From: Dysgonomonas sp. 25
GTDB taxonomy: Bacteria > Bacteroidota > Bacteroidia > Bacteroidales > Dysgonomonadaceae
Assembly: GCF_010501075.1 (NCBI RefSeq)
Contig: NZ_QVMN01000002.1
Coordinates: 62,001 to 126,000, forward strand
Reading direction: 5' to 3'
Length of the DNA stretch: 64,000 bases
Within the stretch, counting starts at the first letter, position 1; each line of letters begins with the position of its first letter. The position numbers were made by a program, and so were the translations under genes. This document shows, one piece after another, positions 27,196 to 37,014 of this stretch. The notes under the pieces were generated by a model, which ran no database searches, was not told the DNA's origin, and saw only the letters and a list, made by a program, of their open reading frames with translations.

Positions 27196-29187
27196 ATGAA
27201 AAATAGATATCTCATTCTATTTCTGTTTCTTATATCGACTATTTCTTTGTCGGCGCAAGTGAAGTTATCCCCGTTGTTTTCGGATAATATGGTTTTGCAG
27301 CAACAAACCGATGCACCTTTCTGGGGTAAAACCAAGCCGAAGAAGCAAGTGAAAATCACAACCTCGTGGAATAATAAACAGTATACGGTTCAGGCTGATG
27401 CACAAGGAAACTGGAAAACAACAATCGAAACGCCGTCAGCGGGAGGGCCATATACCATCACCATTTCGGATGGAAAGGTCGTCAAGTTAAATAATGTGAT
27501 GATTGGCGAAGTCTGGTTGTGTTCGGGGCAATCCAATATGGAAATGCAGGTCGAAGGCTGGGGAAAAGTCAATAACTATCAACAGGAATTAGTCGAAGCT
27601 CAAAAATATCCCAATATCCGCCTATTGAATGTGGAAAAAGCAATCAGCACCGTTCCTCTAAGCGATTTCAAGGCTGCCGGAAACGGCTGGCAAGTCTGCT
27701 CGTCGGAGACGGTGGCGAACTTTTCGGCGGTAGGATATTTCTTTAGCCGCGATATACATAAATATCAGAATGTGCCTGTCGGTATCATCAACTCCTCGTG
27801 GAGCGGGACGATTGCCGAAGCGTGGGTAAGCGGCGAGTCGCTCGAAGCGATGCCCGATTTTGCCGAAGCTGTAGAACAAGTCCGCAGCTTCCCCGAAGAT
27901 AAAGAGAAACAAGGTCTATTTTACCAGAATCAGCTCGAGAACTGGAAAAAATCCGTAGATAATAAGGATAAAGGTGCAAAGAACGGCTCTCCCGTATGGG
28001 CTGCTTTGCAGGCAAACGATGATGATTGGGATGAGATGAAAGTCCCCGGATTTATGCAGGATCAAGGGCTGCTGGGCTTCAATGGTATTGTCTGGTTTCG
28101 CAAAACGATTGATATTCCTGCCAACTGGGCAGGTAAAGAACTCACGTTGAATCTGGGCGCAATCGACGATAATGATTTTACTTACTTTAATGGTGTCGAA
28201 ATCGGCTACACCGAAGGCTGGATGGCTAATCGTACCTACAAAGTTCCGGCAAACCTCGTGAAGGCGGGCAAAGCTGTTATAACTGTCAGAGTGATAGATA
28301 CAGGCGGTTCGGGCGGCATCTATGGCGAACCGAAGAGTATCTATATCGAAGCAAGCCCTTCCGACCGTCAGCCATTGGCGGGTAACTGGAAATATAAAGT
28401 ATCACTGAACGTGAATGACTTGCCGCCTATCCCGGTGGATGTGCGGGAAAATCCTAATTCGGTTACATTGCTATATAATGGCATGCTGAACCCGATTGCA
28501 CCTTACAGCCTCAAAGGGGCTATCTGGTATCAGGGCGAGGCCAATACTGGGCGTGCCTATCAATATCGCGACTTGCTGCCGTTGCTCATCCGCGACTGGC
28601 GCAGGCAGTGGGGAACAAAGTTACATTTTTATATCGTGCAGTTAGCCAACTTTACCAAACTGCAAACCGAGCCTGTAGAATCGACTTGGGCAGAACTACG
28701 CGAAGCACAGACACGGACGTTGAATCTGGAAAATACAGGAATGGCAGTCACCATCGATATAGGCGAAGCAGACGATATACACCCGAAGAACAAGCAGGAT
28801 GTTGGGAAGCGTTTGGCTTTGGCAGCCCGTGCAAAGACTTACGGCGAAAAGATTCCGTATTCGGGTCCTATGTTCGACTCTTATAAAATAGAAGGAAACA
28901 AAATCAGAATTTATTTCAGCCATACCGACGGCGGATTGAAAACCGCTAATAACGAGTTGCTCCGAGGCTTTACTATTGCCGGATTGGATCATCGGTTTCA
29001 TTGGGCAGATGCCGTTATCGAAGGCAATTCGGTTGTCGTTTCTTGTCCGCAAGTGGTTTTTCCTGTGACGGTTCGCTACGCATGGGCTGACAATCCCGTT
29101 TGCAACCTCTATAATGGAATAGGCCTGCCTGCATCCCCTTTCCGCACCGACGACTGGCCGGGCGTGACATCGAATAGTACGAAATAA
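27196..29187 (+). CDS. Sialate O-acetylesterase-like (SASA/DUF303) SGNH hydrolase with jelly-roll insert
   Basis: The 663-residue protein has a signal peptide (LISTISLSAQ). The esterase core is split: the nucleophile block WLCSGQSNMEMQ (Ser113) is near the N-terminus, and the DDIHPKNKQDVG block (Asp526 or Asp527, His529) near 526. Between them, about residues 280-395, lies a beta-jelly-roll insert (WFRKTIDIPANWAGKELTLNLG onwards) like the sugar-binding domain of GH2 enzymes. Such enzymes remove O-acetyl groups from sugars. In this locus the target may be an acetylated mannan or glycan; the sialic acid name need not apply. It is 17 bp before the second GH92. Confidence 0.82.
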   Translation: MKNRYLILFLFLISTISLSAQVKLSPLFSDNMVLQQQTDAPFWGKTKPKKQVKITTSWNNKQYTVQADAQGNWKTTIETPSAGGPYTITISDGKVVKLNNVMIGEVWLCSGQSNMEMQVEGWGKVNNYQQELVEAQKYPNIRLLNVEKAISTVPLSDFKAAGNGWQVCSSETVANFSAVGYFFSRDIHKYQNVPVGIINSSWSGTIAEAWVSGESLEAMPDFAEAVEQVRSFPEDKEKQGLFYQNQLENWKKSVDNKDKGAKNGSPVWAALQANDDDWDEMKVPGFMQDQGLLGFNGIVWFRKTIDIPANWAGKELTLNLGAIDDNDFTYFNGVEIGYTEGWMANRTYKVPANLVKAGKAVITVRVIDTGGSGGIYGEPKSIYIEASPSDRQPLAGNWKYKVSLNVNDLPPIPVDVRENPNSVTLLYNGMLNPIAPYSLKGAIWYQGEANTGRAYQYRDLLPLLIRDWRRQWGTKLHFYIVQLANFTKLQTEPVESTWAELREAQTRTLNLENTGMAVTIDIGEADDIHPKNKQDVGKRLALAARAKTYGEKIPYSGPMFDSYKIEGNKIRIYFSHTDGGLKTANNELLRGFTIAGLDHRFHWADAVIEGNSVVVSCPQVVFPVTVRYAWADNPVCNLYNGIGLPASPFRTDDWPGVTSNSTK

Positions 29188-29204
29188 TATCACATATAAC
29201 TACC

Positions 29205-31484
29205 ATGAAGAAAAGAATTTTATTCATTATTACTACATATCTGTTCGTTGCAATAGCCTCTTTTGCCCAGCAGAAAGATTTGGTGCAGTATGTCAATACG
29301 TTGCAGGGAACGGACTCGCATTTCGGGTTGAGTTATGGAAATACCTATCCCACTACCGGCATGCCCTATGCCATGCATACATGGTCGGCGCAGACAGGGC
29401 CGAACGGCGAGGGGTGGAAATATCAGTACTTTGTCGATTCCATCCGTGGATTTCATCAGGCGCATCAGTGCAGCCCGTGGATGAGTGACTATGCTGTTTA
29501 TTCGTTTATGCCTGTGCTGGGCGATTTGGTTGTCAATCAGGAGAAAAGAGCGACTAAATTCAGCCATGATAACGAGATTGCTAAGCCACACTATTATAAA
29601 GTGACGCTTGATAATGGCATCACTACCGAAATGGCTCCTACAACACGGGGAGTGCATCTGCGCTTTTCGTTTCCATCCAAAGGGGATGCCTATTTGGTGT
29701 TAGATGGCTATACGGCGATGAGCGAAATCAAAATAGACCCTGCCAAAAGGCAAATATCGGGCTGGGTAAACAATCAGCGCTTTGTCAACCATTCCGAGAA
29801 CTTCCGCAACTACTTTGTGGTACAGTTCGATAAGCCTTTCGAAGCATACGGAACGTGGGAGAATGAAAACGATGCGATCTTCCCGAACCAGACATCGGGC
29901 GAAGGCAAAGGCTATGGTGCATATATCAAGTTCAAAAAAGGAACGAAAGTGCAGGCAAAAGCAGCTTCGTCCTATATCAGTCCCGAACAGGCATTGGTTA
30001 CGCTGAATGCCGAACTGGGGAAGGATAAAAACCTTGAAGTAACCAAAGCTCGTGGATTCAAGACGTGGAACGACCTCCTGAACCGTGTAGTTGTAGAGGG
30101 CGGAACGGAAGAGCAAACACGGACATTCTATTCGTGCCTGTTCCGTGCCAATTTGTTCTCGCGCAAATTCTATGAGCGTGATACCGATGGAAACCCTTAT
30201 TATTACAGCCCTTACGATGGTAAAATACATTCGGGCTATATGTATACCGACAATGGCTTCTGGGACACCTTCCGTTCGCAGTTTCCGCTGACGAATATCC
30301 TGCACCCTACCATGCAGGGACGTTATATGAATGCCTTGTTGGATGCGCAAGACCAATGCGGCTGGTTGCCGTCGTGGTCGGCTCCGGGCGAAACGGGCGG
30401 AATGCTTGGAAACCATGCTATTTCGCTGTTGACCGATGCCTGGGCGAAAGGTATTCGTACATTCGATCCCGAACGTGCGCTGAAAGCCTATGCACACGAA
30501 GCGATGAATAAAGGCCCTTGGGGTGGGGCAAATGGGCGTGCCGGCTGGAAAGAATATTTTCAGTTGGGTTATGTGACCTATCCCGAATCGATGGGCTCTA
30601 CGGCGCAGACATTGGAGTATGCTTACGATGATTTCTGCGGCTACAATCTGGCGAAAATGACGGGTAATAAGTTCTACGAAGAAGTATTTGCCAAGCAGAT
30701 GTATAACTATCGCACAGTATTTGACGCGTCTACCGGCTTTATGCGAGGGAAAGATTTGAGTGGAAACTGGGTAGAGCCTTTCAATCCCTACGAATGGGGC
30801 GGGCCATATTGCGAAGGCAACGCCTGGCACTATAACTGGTCGGTATTTCACGATGTGCAAGGGCTGATTGACTTATACGGCAGCGATGCTAAATTCACGC
30901 AGAAAATAGACTCTGTTTTCACTGTGCCTAATACGGTAATCCCCGGAACTTATGGCGGAATGATTCACGAAATGGAAGAAATGGTTTTGGCCGGTATGGG
31001 ACAATATGCGCATGGAAACCAACCTATACAGCACATGATCTATCTGTACAGCTATGCCGGACAACCATGGAAAACGCAATACTGGGCTCGTCAGATTATG
31101 GATCGGTTGTACAATTCTTCGGAACGGGGTTATCCGGGCGATGAGGATCAGGGTGGAATGTCGTCGTGGTATATCCTGAGTGCATTGGGTATATATAGTG
31201 TTTGTCCGGGTACAGATCAGTATGTGATTGGCAGTCCTGTTTTCCCGAAAGCGACTATCACGATGGAGGATGGAAAGAAATTCGTTATCGAAGCGAATAA
31301 CAACAACCGCGAAAACGTCTATATCCAATCGGCTACATTAAACGGAAAACCTTTGAATAAAAACTATATAACCTATAGCGATATCGTCGATGGCGGAACT
31401 GTCCGTTTCGAGATGGGAAGTCAGCCGGACAAAACGCGCAACACGTCGAAAGATGCTGCTCCGTTCTCTCTTTCAAAAAAATAG
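29205..31484 (+). CDS. GH92 alpha-mannosidase (second of three)
   Basis: The 759-residue protein has a signal peptide (FVAIASFAQQ), so it is probably periplasmic and soluble. It shows the GH92 start DLVQYVNTLQGTDS, the general acid Glu537 in PYCEGNAWHYNWSVFHD, and the acidic motif GDEDQGGMSSWYILSALG (Asp646, Glu647, Asp648). The substrate loop is AHGNQPIQHM, where most GH92 enzymes have NEP; the Glu to Gln change suggests a linkage preference different from its two paralogues. It follows the esterase gene by 17 bp. The 209 bp after it form the susC leader. Confidence 0.92.
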   Translation: MKKRILFIITTYLFVAIASFAQQKDLVQYVNTLQGTDSHFGLSYGNTYPTTGMPYAMHTWSAQTGPNGEGWKYQYFVDSIRGFHQAHQCSPWMSDYAVYSFMPVLGDLVVNQEKRATKFSHDNEIAKPHYYKVTLDNGITTEMAPTTRGVHLRFSFPSKGDAYLVLDGYTAMSEIKIDPAKRQISGWVNNQRFVNHSENFRNYFVVQFDKPFEAYGTWENENDAIFPNQTSGEGKGYGAYIKFKKGTKVQAKAASSYISPEQALVTLNAELGKDKNLEVTKARGFKTWNDLLNRVVVEGGTEEQTRTFYSCLFRANLFSRKFYERDTDGNPYYYSPYDGKIHSGYMYTDNGFWDTFRSQFPLTNILHPTMQGRYMNALLDAQDQCGWLPSWSAPGETGGMLGNHAISLLTDAWAKGIRTFDPERALKAYAHEAMNKGPWGGANGRAGWKEYFQLGYVTYPESMGSTAQTLEYAYDDFCGYNLAKMTGNKFYEEVFAKQMYNYRTVFDASTGFMRGKDLSGNWVEPFNPYEWGGPYCEGNAWHYNWSVFHDVQGLIDLYGSDAKFTQKIDSVFTVPNTVIPGTYGGMIHEMEEMVLAGMGQYAHGNQPIQHMIYLYSYAGQPWKTQYWARQIMDRLYNSSERGYPGDEDQGGMSSWYILSALGIYSVCPGTDQYVIGSPVFPKATITMEDGKKFVIEANNNNRENVYIQSATLNGKPLNKNYITYSDIVDGGTVRFEMGSQPDKTRNTSKDAAPFSLSKK

Positions 31485-31519
31485 CAACTTGTTTGGGGGT
31501 ATATTGGAGGATAATCGTT

Positions 31520-31539
31520 CCTATGGTAATTAACATAGG
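31520..31539. promoter_or_regulatory. Inverted repeat in the leader of the second susC
   Basis: CCTATG-GTAATTAA-CATAGG has perfect 6-bp arms. It lies 36 bp after the GH92 stop and could be an operator or a weak 3' hairpin. Confidence 0.35.
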
Positions 31540-31640
31540 GTAACATCTATTATGTAAATTTTGAAATCAGTTAACTAAAATAATAAACCTTAAAACCTAA
31601 TCTATGAATGAAACATGAATCATCCTGAAGCTCAACAGCC

Positions 31641-31658
31641 AAAGCCACATACGGCTTT
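31641..31658 (+). other. Leader hairpin of the second susC
   Basis: AAAGCC-ACATAC-GGCTTT forms a 6-bp stem ending 35 nt before the susC start. It lies in a leader of about 200 bp, long enough for post-transcriptional control. I found no TAnnTTTG motif on the minus strand here that would support an antisense RNA. Confidence 0.4.
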
Positions 31659-31693
31659 ACCTTAAAAAATGATTGTAATATTTAAATCTAAAA

Positions 31694-34600
31694 ATGAAGA
31701 ATATGCTTTTATCTTACAACTTAGCAAAATCTGGAATAATCAAAAACAGGTTGCAGATAGTATGCTTTATCCTGGTTTTTGCATTATCGGGATTTTCCAA
31801 TCTTTCTGCGCAAAGCACCAAGAACCCGGAGGCTGAAGTAAATGTGTCGTCCTCCAAAACACTGAATAACTTATTCAAAGAAGTAGAAAAGCAAACAGGC
31901 TACAATTTTGTCTATTCGAAAGAAGATATAGATAAAAATACAAAGCTTAAAACTACTCTTCGGAACGGAAAACTGACGACTGTCCTGAACGAGGCTTTTG
32001 CTCCGTTAGGGCTTTCCTATCATTTTTCGGATAACTATATCTCGATAAGCTTGTCTACTGCTACGTCGAAAGCTAACCAGCAGCAAACGCCTTCGGGAGA
32101 TGCCAAAGGGAAAGAAATAGAAATAACGGGAACGGTACTCGATACCAATAACGAACCCATCATCGGGGCATCTGTAGCCGAAGAGGGAACGACAAACGGT
32201 ATACAGACCGATATCGATGGTAACTTTACTCTGACAGTTCCTGCTAATTCGAAGCTACGTATAACATACGTGGGATATGCTACGCAAACGTTAGCTGTGA
32301 ATGGACGCACTAATTTCCAAATTGTAATGAAGGAAAACCAACAGATACTCGACGAAGTAGTCGTTGTCGGTTATGGTGTGCAAAAGAAAGCGACGTTAGT
32401 CGGTGCTATCTCTTCCATCAAGGGAGACAATCTGGCCAAAGTAAGCCAGCCTTCACTCAAAGCGAGCATGTTGGGTAAAGTATCAGGTATCCGCTTCCAG
32501 CAGACGAATGGCGAGCCGGGTAATGATGGCGGTACATTCGACATCCGCGGATACGGCGATCCGTTGACAATCGTCGATGGCGTAGAGCGTCCGTTTTCGC
32601 AAATCGACCCGAACGAAATAGAGTCGGTGACAGTGCTGAAAGATGCTTCGGCAGCTGTATACGGTTTCAAAGGTGCGAACGGGGTTATCATCATCAAGAC
32701 CAAACAAGGTGCAGACGGTAAACCGAGAATCAACTATAGCTACAACATCGGCTTGCAGTCTCCTGTGAAGAATCTCAATATGATGGATGCATACGAGTAT
32801 GCTTACTTCCGCAACGAAGCGTTACGTAATGCCGGACAAGCTCCTAAATATACCGATGCGGAACTGGAAAAATACCGTACAGGTTCAGACCCTAACTATC
32901 CGGCTACAGACTGGTACGACGAAGCGGTGCGTTCTGTGGCAACAAAACAGCAGCATAACCTGAATATCAGCGGAGGATCGGATGCGATTAAATACTTCTT
33001 CTCGTTCGGTTATCTGACGCAGGACGGTATTTTGAAATCGAGCCAATCGTTTGACCGTTACAACTTCCGTTCAAACATCACGACAAAAATAACCTCGAAA
33101 CTGACTGCCGAAGTCGGTTTGGGCGGACGTCTCGAAGATCGCAACTATCCGTACTATCTCGGCGACGAAGGAATGAAGGTTTTCAAAGCCATCAAGGCAA
33201 ATGCGCCGAATGTTCCTATATATGCCAACGATAGCAAAAATCACTATTACAATTCCGACGGAAACGAACTCAACCCGATTGCTATGCTCGACCGTGGCGC
33301 AACGGGATATAAAGATCGCCGCGATTTGGAATTCAATAGCCAGATTGCCCTCAACTATGAGATTATAAAAGGATTGACGGCAAGAGCATTTGTGGCTTTT
33401 GACTATACCGATGCAAGGAAGAAGGAACTAAAAAGAGAGTTTACGCAATATACTTATGACGTTATAAATAACAGCTACGTGCCTTACACCAGAGTGGCAA
33501 AAGGCGAACTCTATCAGGAAAGTCATCCGTATTATAAGACCGACCAGCAATACCAGTTGACTTACAACGGCAAGTTCAACGAAGTGCACAATGTGGGTGT
33601 TATGGGACTCTTCCAGTGGAAAGAAGTACAGGACGACTGGTTCAGCGGAAAACGCCTCTATTCGATGACTACCGGTATAGACGAACTGGATAAAGGAGAC
33701 GTCGACGGGCAGGAAGCGAAAGGAAATGCCGGAGAAGTGAAATACGGCGGTTTTGTAGGACGTTTCAACTACGACTACATGGGTAAATACCTTGCCGAAT
33801 TTACATTCCGCTACGACGGATCATCTAAAACATCGCCTGATCATCGTTGGGGATTCTTCCCTTCGGTATTTGCCGGATGGAGAATTTCGGAAGAGCCATT
33901 TGTCAAAGAGGCGGTTCCGTTTATGGATAACCTCAAGCTGCGCGCTTCATGGGGACGTACGGGAGACGACAAAGACCTGAATGCGAATCAGTTTACAAGT
34001 GGCTGGCTATTCCCTGAAGGAAGCTATATCTTTGGCGGATCGGGCTCAGGTACAATTACTTCGGGACTGAAAGAAGCGAATCTGGCCAACCGCAATATAT
34101 TCTGGTATAAGGTGAAGACGACCAATGTCGGTTTCGATGCCGATTTCTGGGACGGAAAACTGGGTATTGTATTCGACTATTTCTATCGTAAAACGACCGG
34201 AAAATATGCTACACGCGGATTATCGCTTCCGACAACAAGTGGATTCCCATTGCCGCAGGAGAACCTGAACAGCGACGACAATCGCGGCTTCGAATTGAGT
34301 ATCAGTACCAGACATAAGATAAATGACCTTCAATTCGAAATCAGAGGAAACCTCGACTATGCACGGGCAAAGGATTTGCACATCGAACAAGCTATGGCAC
34401 TCAATCAGTATCTGGCATACCGCGATCCGAGCAAAAGCGCTTATCCTGACCGCTACAAAAATATCACATGGGGATATGTCGCTATAGGTCAGTTCCAGTC
34501 TTACGACGAGATTTACAACTCGCCTATACAGGACGGAAAAGCCAACTCGTCGCTTCGTCCGGGAGATATCAAATACCGCGACTTGAACAATGACGGCGTA

Positions 34601-35143
34601 ATCGATGAAAAAGACGAAAAGGTTATCGGTAAAGGTCCTTTCCCTGATATTACTTATGGCCTGAACATCAATGCTAATTGGCGTGGTTTCGACTTGGATA
34701 TTCTTTTCCAGGGAGCGACAAACTATATGCAGATGCCGAACTCGTACAAAAACACCTGGATTGGTCCGGGCGAAGGTAACGGATTCAGCCTGTGGAAAGA
34801 CAGATGGCACAAAGCCGATTACAACGATCCCAACAGTGCATGGATTCCGGGTAAATACCCTTCACTCCGTTCGTCGGACAATGCCAATAACTCACGCAAC
34901 TCTACCTTCTGGGCTACAGACGCTTACTATGTTCGTCTGAAAAGCATCGAATTGGGCTATACAGTGCCGAAGCATATTGTAACCAAATTGGGATTGCAGA
35001 ATGTGCGGGTATATATGAATGCATACAATCCGCTCACGATTACCAATGTGAAATATACAGACCCCGAAGCCGTAGAAGGATGGATGAGTTTCTACTATCC
35101 ACAAATGAAAGTATATAGTTTCGGAATAAATGTAGGTATCTAA
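31694..35143 (+). CDS. SusC/RagA-type TonB-dependent transporter with STN signalling domain
   Basis: The 1149-residue protein is about 100 residues longer than the first SusC because of an STN domain at about residues 52-118 (LNNLFKEVEKQTGYNFVYS). After it come a carboxypeptidase-regulatory-like domain (about 148-228, EITGTVLDTNNEPIIGASVAEEGTTNG), the plug from about 232 (DEVVVVGYGVQKKATLVG) and the barrel. The signal peptide ends at NLSAQ. STN-bearing SusC proteins signal to FecR anti-sigma factors, which matches the ECF/FecR pair at 20554-22145. It would import mannose-rich oligosaccharides together with the SusD encoded 13 bp downstream. Confidence 0.95.
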   Translation: MKNMLLSYNLAKSGIIKNRLQIVCFILVFALSGFSNLSAQSTKNPEAEVNVSSSKTLNNLFKEVEKQTGYNFVYSKEDIDKNTKLKTTLRNGKLTTVLNEAFAPLGLSYHFSDNYISISLSTATSKANQQQTPSGDAKGKEIEITGTVLDTNNEPIIGASVAEEGTTNGIQTDIDGNFTLTVPANSKLRITYVGYATQTLAVNGRTNFQIVMKENQQILDEVVVVGYGVQKKATLVGAISSIKGDNLAKVSQPSLKASMLGKVSGIRFQQTNGEPGNDGGTFDIRGYGDPLTIVDGVERPFSQIDPNEIESVTVLKDASAAVYGFKGANGVIIIKTKQGADGKPRINYSYNIGLQSPVKNLNMMDAYEYAYFRNEALRNAGQAPKYTDAELEKYRTGSDPNYPATDWYDEAVRSVATKQQHNLNISGGSDAIKYFFSFGYLTQDGILKSSQSFDRYNFRSNITTKITSKLTAEVGLGGRLEDRNYPYYLGDEGMKVFKAIKANAPNVPIYANDSKNHYYNSDGNELNPIAMLDRGATGYKDRRDLEFNSQIALNYEIIKGLTARAFVAFDYTDARKKELKREFTQYTYDVINNSYVPYTRVAKGELYQESHPYYKTDQQYQLTYNGKFNEVHNVGVMGLFQWKEVQDDWFSGKRLYSMTTGIDELDKGDVDGQEAKGNAGEVKYGGFVGRFNYDYMGKYLAEFTFRYDGSSKTSPDHRWGFFPSVFAGWRISEEPFVKEAVPFMDNLKLRASWGRTGDDKDLNANQFTSGWLFPEGSYIFGGSGSGTITSGLKEANLANRNIFWYKVKTTNVGFDADFWDGKLGIVFDYFYRKTTGKYATRGLSLPTTSGFPLPQENLNSDDNRGFELSISTRHKINDLQFEIRGNLDYARAKDLHIEQAMALNQYLAYRDPSKSAYPDRYKNITWGYVAIGQFQSYDEIYNSPIQDGKANSSLRPGDIKYRDLNNDGVIDEKDEKVIGKGPFPDITYGLNINANWRGFDLDILFQGATNYMQMPNSYKNTWIGPGEGNGFSLWKDRWHKADYNDPNSAWIPGKYPSLRSSDNANNSRNSTFWATDAYYVRLKSIELGYTVPKHIVTKLGLQNVRVYMNAYNPLTITNVKYTDPEAVEGWMSFYYPQMKVYSFGINVGI

Positions 35144-35156
35144 AAAACGAAAGAAG

Positions 35157-36980
35157 ATGAAAAAAATAATATATAGTTTAATCGTTACTGTTTCTCTCGC
35201 CTTCTTTGCCTGTGACTTTGACACAAAAGTTACAGATAGACTGGAAGAGGGTAAGGTATGGAATAATGAAAAATTAGTTGTTGCGGCCTTGGCCAATCTC
35301 TATGACAACCTGCAGGTTGAGCAGAATCCCTCCTATTTTGACGGTTGGGATGTATGGAATCATAATCTGATAACCACTTCCGACGAAGGTACGGGTGCCT
35401 ATCAAGCAGGAGACCTCGGGACAGGCGATGTTGCCCGTGCCAACTTCAACGACGAATGGTTCGGATACTGGAAAGACGGCTATGATCGTATCCGCTCCTG
35501 CAATATATTCATGTATAAGTTGGAAAATGCTTCTATCGACGAAAGCCTGAAAGCTGCATATATGGCAGAAGCACGTTTCTTGAGAGCATTCCAGTATTTC
35601 AGCCTTGCAAAACGTTACGGAGGAGTGCCGCTTATCACCGAAGTGCAGGAATATAAAGGAATCTCCGATTTGGCTCAATTGCAAGTACCTCGCGACAAGG
35701 AAGAAGTTATCTGGAGTTTCATCATCGACGAAATCGACGAAATTGCAGCAGATCTACCTGTTAGGCGTGATGATATTTATCGCACACGCATTACCCGTTC
35801 GGGAGCCTTTGCTTTGCAATCGAGAGCGGCATTATATGCCGGATCTATTGCCAAATACGGAACAGTACAACTGGGTGGCATTGTGGGGGTAGATCCCGGA
35901 CGTGCCAACTACTTCTGGGGCAAATGTGTGGATGCGTCTGATAGTGTATTGGTTCTGGGGCAACACTCTTTGTATCAGGTATATGCCGATAAGACCGAAA
36001 ACTTCCAAAAGATGTTCCTCGAAAAAAGAGGTAACAGCGAATACATCTTCTGGAAAGAATTCTCCGCACCACTCAAAGGGCACTCTTTCGACCTGTTGAC
36101 CGTTCCTTTCAGTTTCACACAAAACGGTTACGGATGCGGTGTAACACCTACTTTGGATTTGATCGAAGCATTTGAATATACCGATGGAACTCCGGGAACG
36201 CTGAAGTTAGTAGACGGAGGCGGCAACCTGATCAAATACAATCATCCGTTGGATTTGTTTGCCAATAAAGATCCCCGCCTGCGTGCGACGTTCTACCTTC
36301 CTTATGACGACTGTCGCGGAGGTGTTATAGAAATTCGCAGAGGTATTTATGATGAGTCGTTCATCGGTAATGCCCGTTTTGTAACCTCCGGTAATCCGGA
36401 TGCAATTTACGAACCTATACCGGGTGGAACAAGAATGCGAATCTTCGGGAAAGATGGTTTGTGGGATACAGGCGATGTGGGTAAGACAGGTTTCTACGAA
36501 AAGAAATTTGCCGATGAATCGTTGACCGATATCCGTGGCGAAATGTCGGATGTAGCATGGCCTATCTTCCGCTTGGCTGAAATCTATCTGAATAAAGCCG
36601 AAGCCTCGTTCGAACTTGGTCAGGCGGGTAATGCCCAGACTGCCCTGAATATGGTGCGCAACCGTGCAGGCATCAGAGCGTTGACTGTGGGGGAAGTGAC
36701 TATAGACCGTATCCGCAACGAGCGCCGTGTGGAACTGGCATACGAAAACCATCGTCATTGGGATTTGAAACGCTGGAGAATAGCGCACACCGTATTGGCT
36801 GATTTCCCTACTAATGCACTCTACCCTTGGTATGTATGGCAGGATGGTAAATTCGTCTTCACTACAGGCAAAGCGCCTAAACCGAACAAAGTATTCCAAG
36901 TGAAAAACTATTATATCAAAATCACCGATACAGATATGGGTAGCAATCCTAAGTTAGGACCGAATAACCCAGGTTTCTAA
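35157..36980 (+). CDS. SusD/RagB-type surface glycan-binding lipoprotein (second)
   Basis: The 607-residue protein has a lipoprotein signal (LAFFAC, Cys19) and the SusD motifs AYMAEARFLRAFQYFSLAKRYGGVPL, AEIYLNKAEASFELG and the C-terminal IRNERRVELAYENHRHWDLKRWR. It is the lid of the SusC encoded 13 bp upstream and is predicted to bind the mannose-containing substrate at the surface. No odd feature was seen apart from a longer C-terminus than the first SusD. Confidence 0.95.
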   Translation: MKKIIYSLIVTVSLAFFACDFDTKVTDRLEEGKVWNNEKLVVAALANLYDNLQVEQNPSYFDGWDVWNHNLITTSDEGTGAYQAGDLGTGDVARANFNDEWFGYWKDGYDRIRSCNIFMYKLENASIDESLKAAYMAEARFLRAFQYFSLAKRYGGVPLITEVQEYKGISDLAQLQVPRDKEEVIWSFIIDEIDEIAADLPVRRDDIYRTRITRSGAFALQSRAALYAGSIAKYGTVQLGGIVGVDPGRANYFWGKCVDASDSVLVLGQHSLYQVYADKTENFQKMFLEKRGNSEYIFWKEFSAPLKGHSFDLLTVPFSFTQNGYGCGVTPTLDLIEAFEYTDGTPGTLKLVDGGGNLIKYNHPLDLFANKDPRLRATFYLPYDDCRGGVIEIRRGIYDESFIGNARFVTSGNPDAIYEPIPGGTRMRIFGKDGLWDTGDVGKTGFYEKKFADESLTDIRGEMSDVAWPIFRLAEIYLNKAEASFELGQAGNAQTALNMVRNRAGIRALTVGEVTIDRIRNERRVELAYENHRHWDLKRWRIAHTVLADFPTNALYPWYVWQDGKFVFTTGKAPKPNKVFQVKNYYIKITDTDMGSNPKLGPNNPGF

Positions 36981-37014
36981 AACGTTGTGTCATTTTAAAT
37001 TAAATAATTAGCAT

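Noticed and set aside
29700-30860. Long antisense frames opposite GH92, xylA, the GH38-like gene, sufD and others (up to 386 codons on the minus strand)
   Set aside because: They mirror the codon pattern of the real gene on the other strand, have no signal or domain, and occupy the reverse of firm genes.
31485-31693. Antisense RNA in the leader of the STN-type susC, as reported for some ECF-controlled glycan loci
   Set aside because: No TAnnTTTG promoter motif and no terminator were found on the minus strand here.
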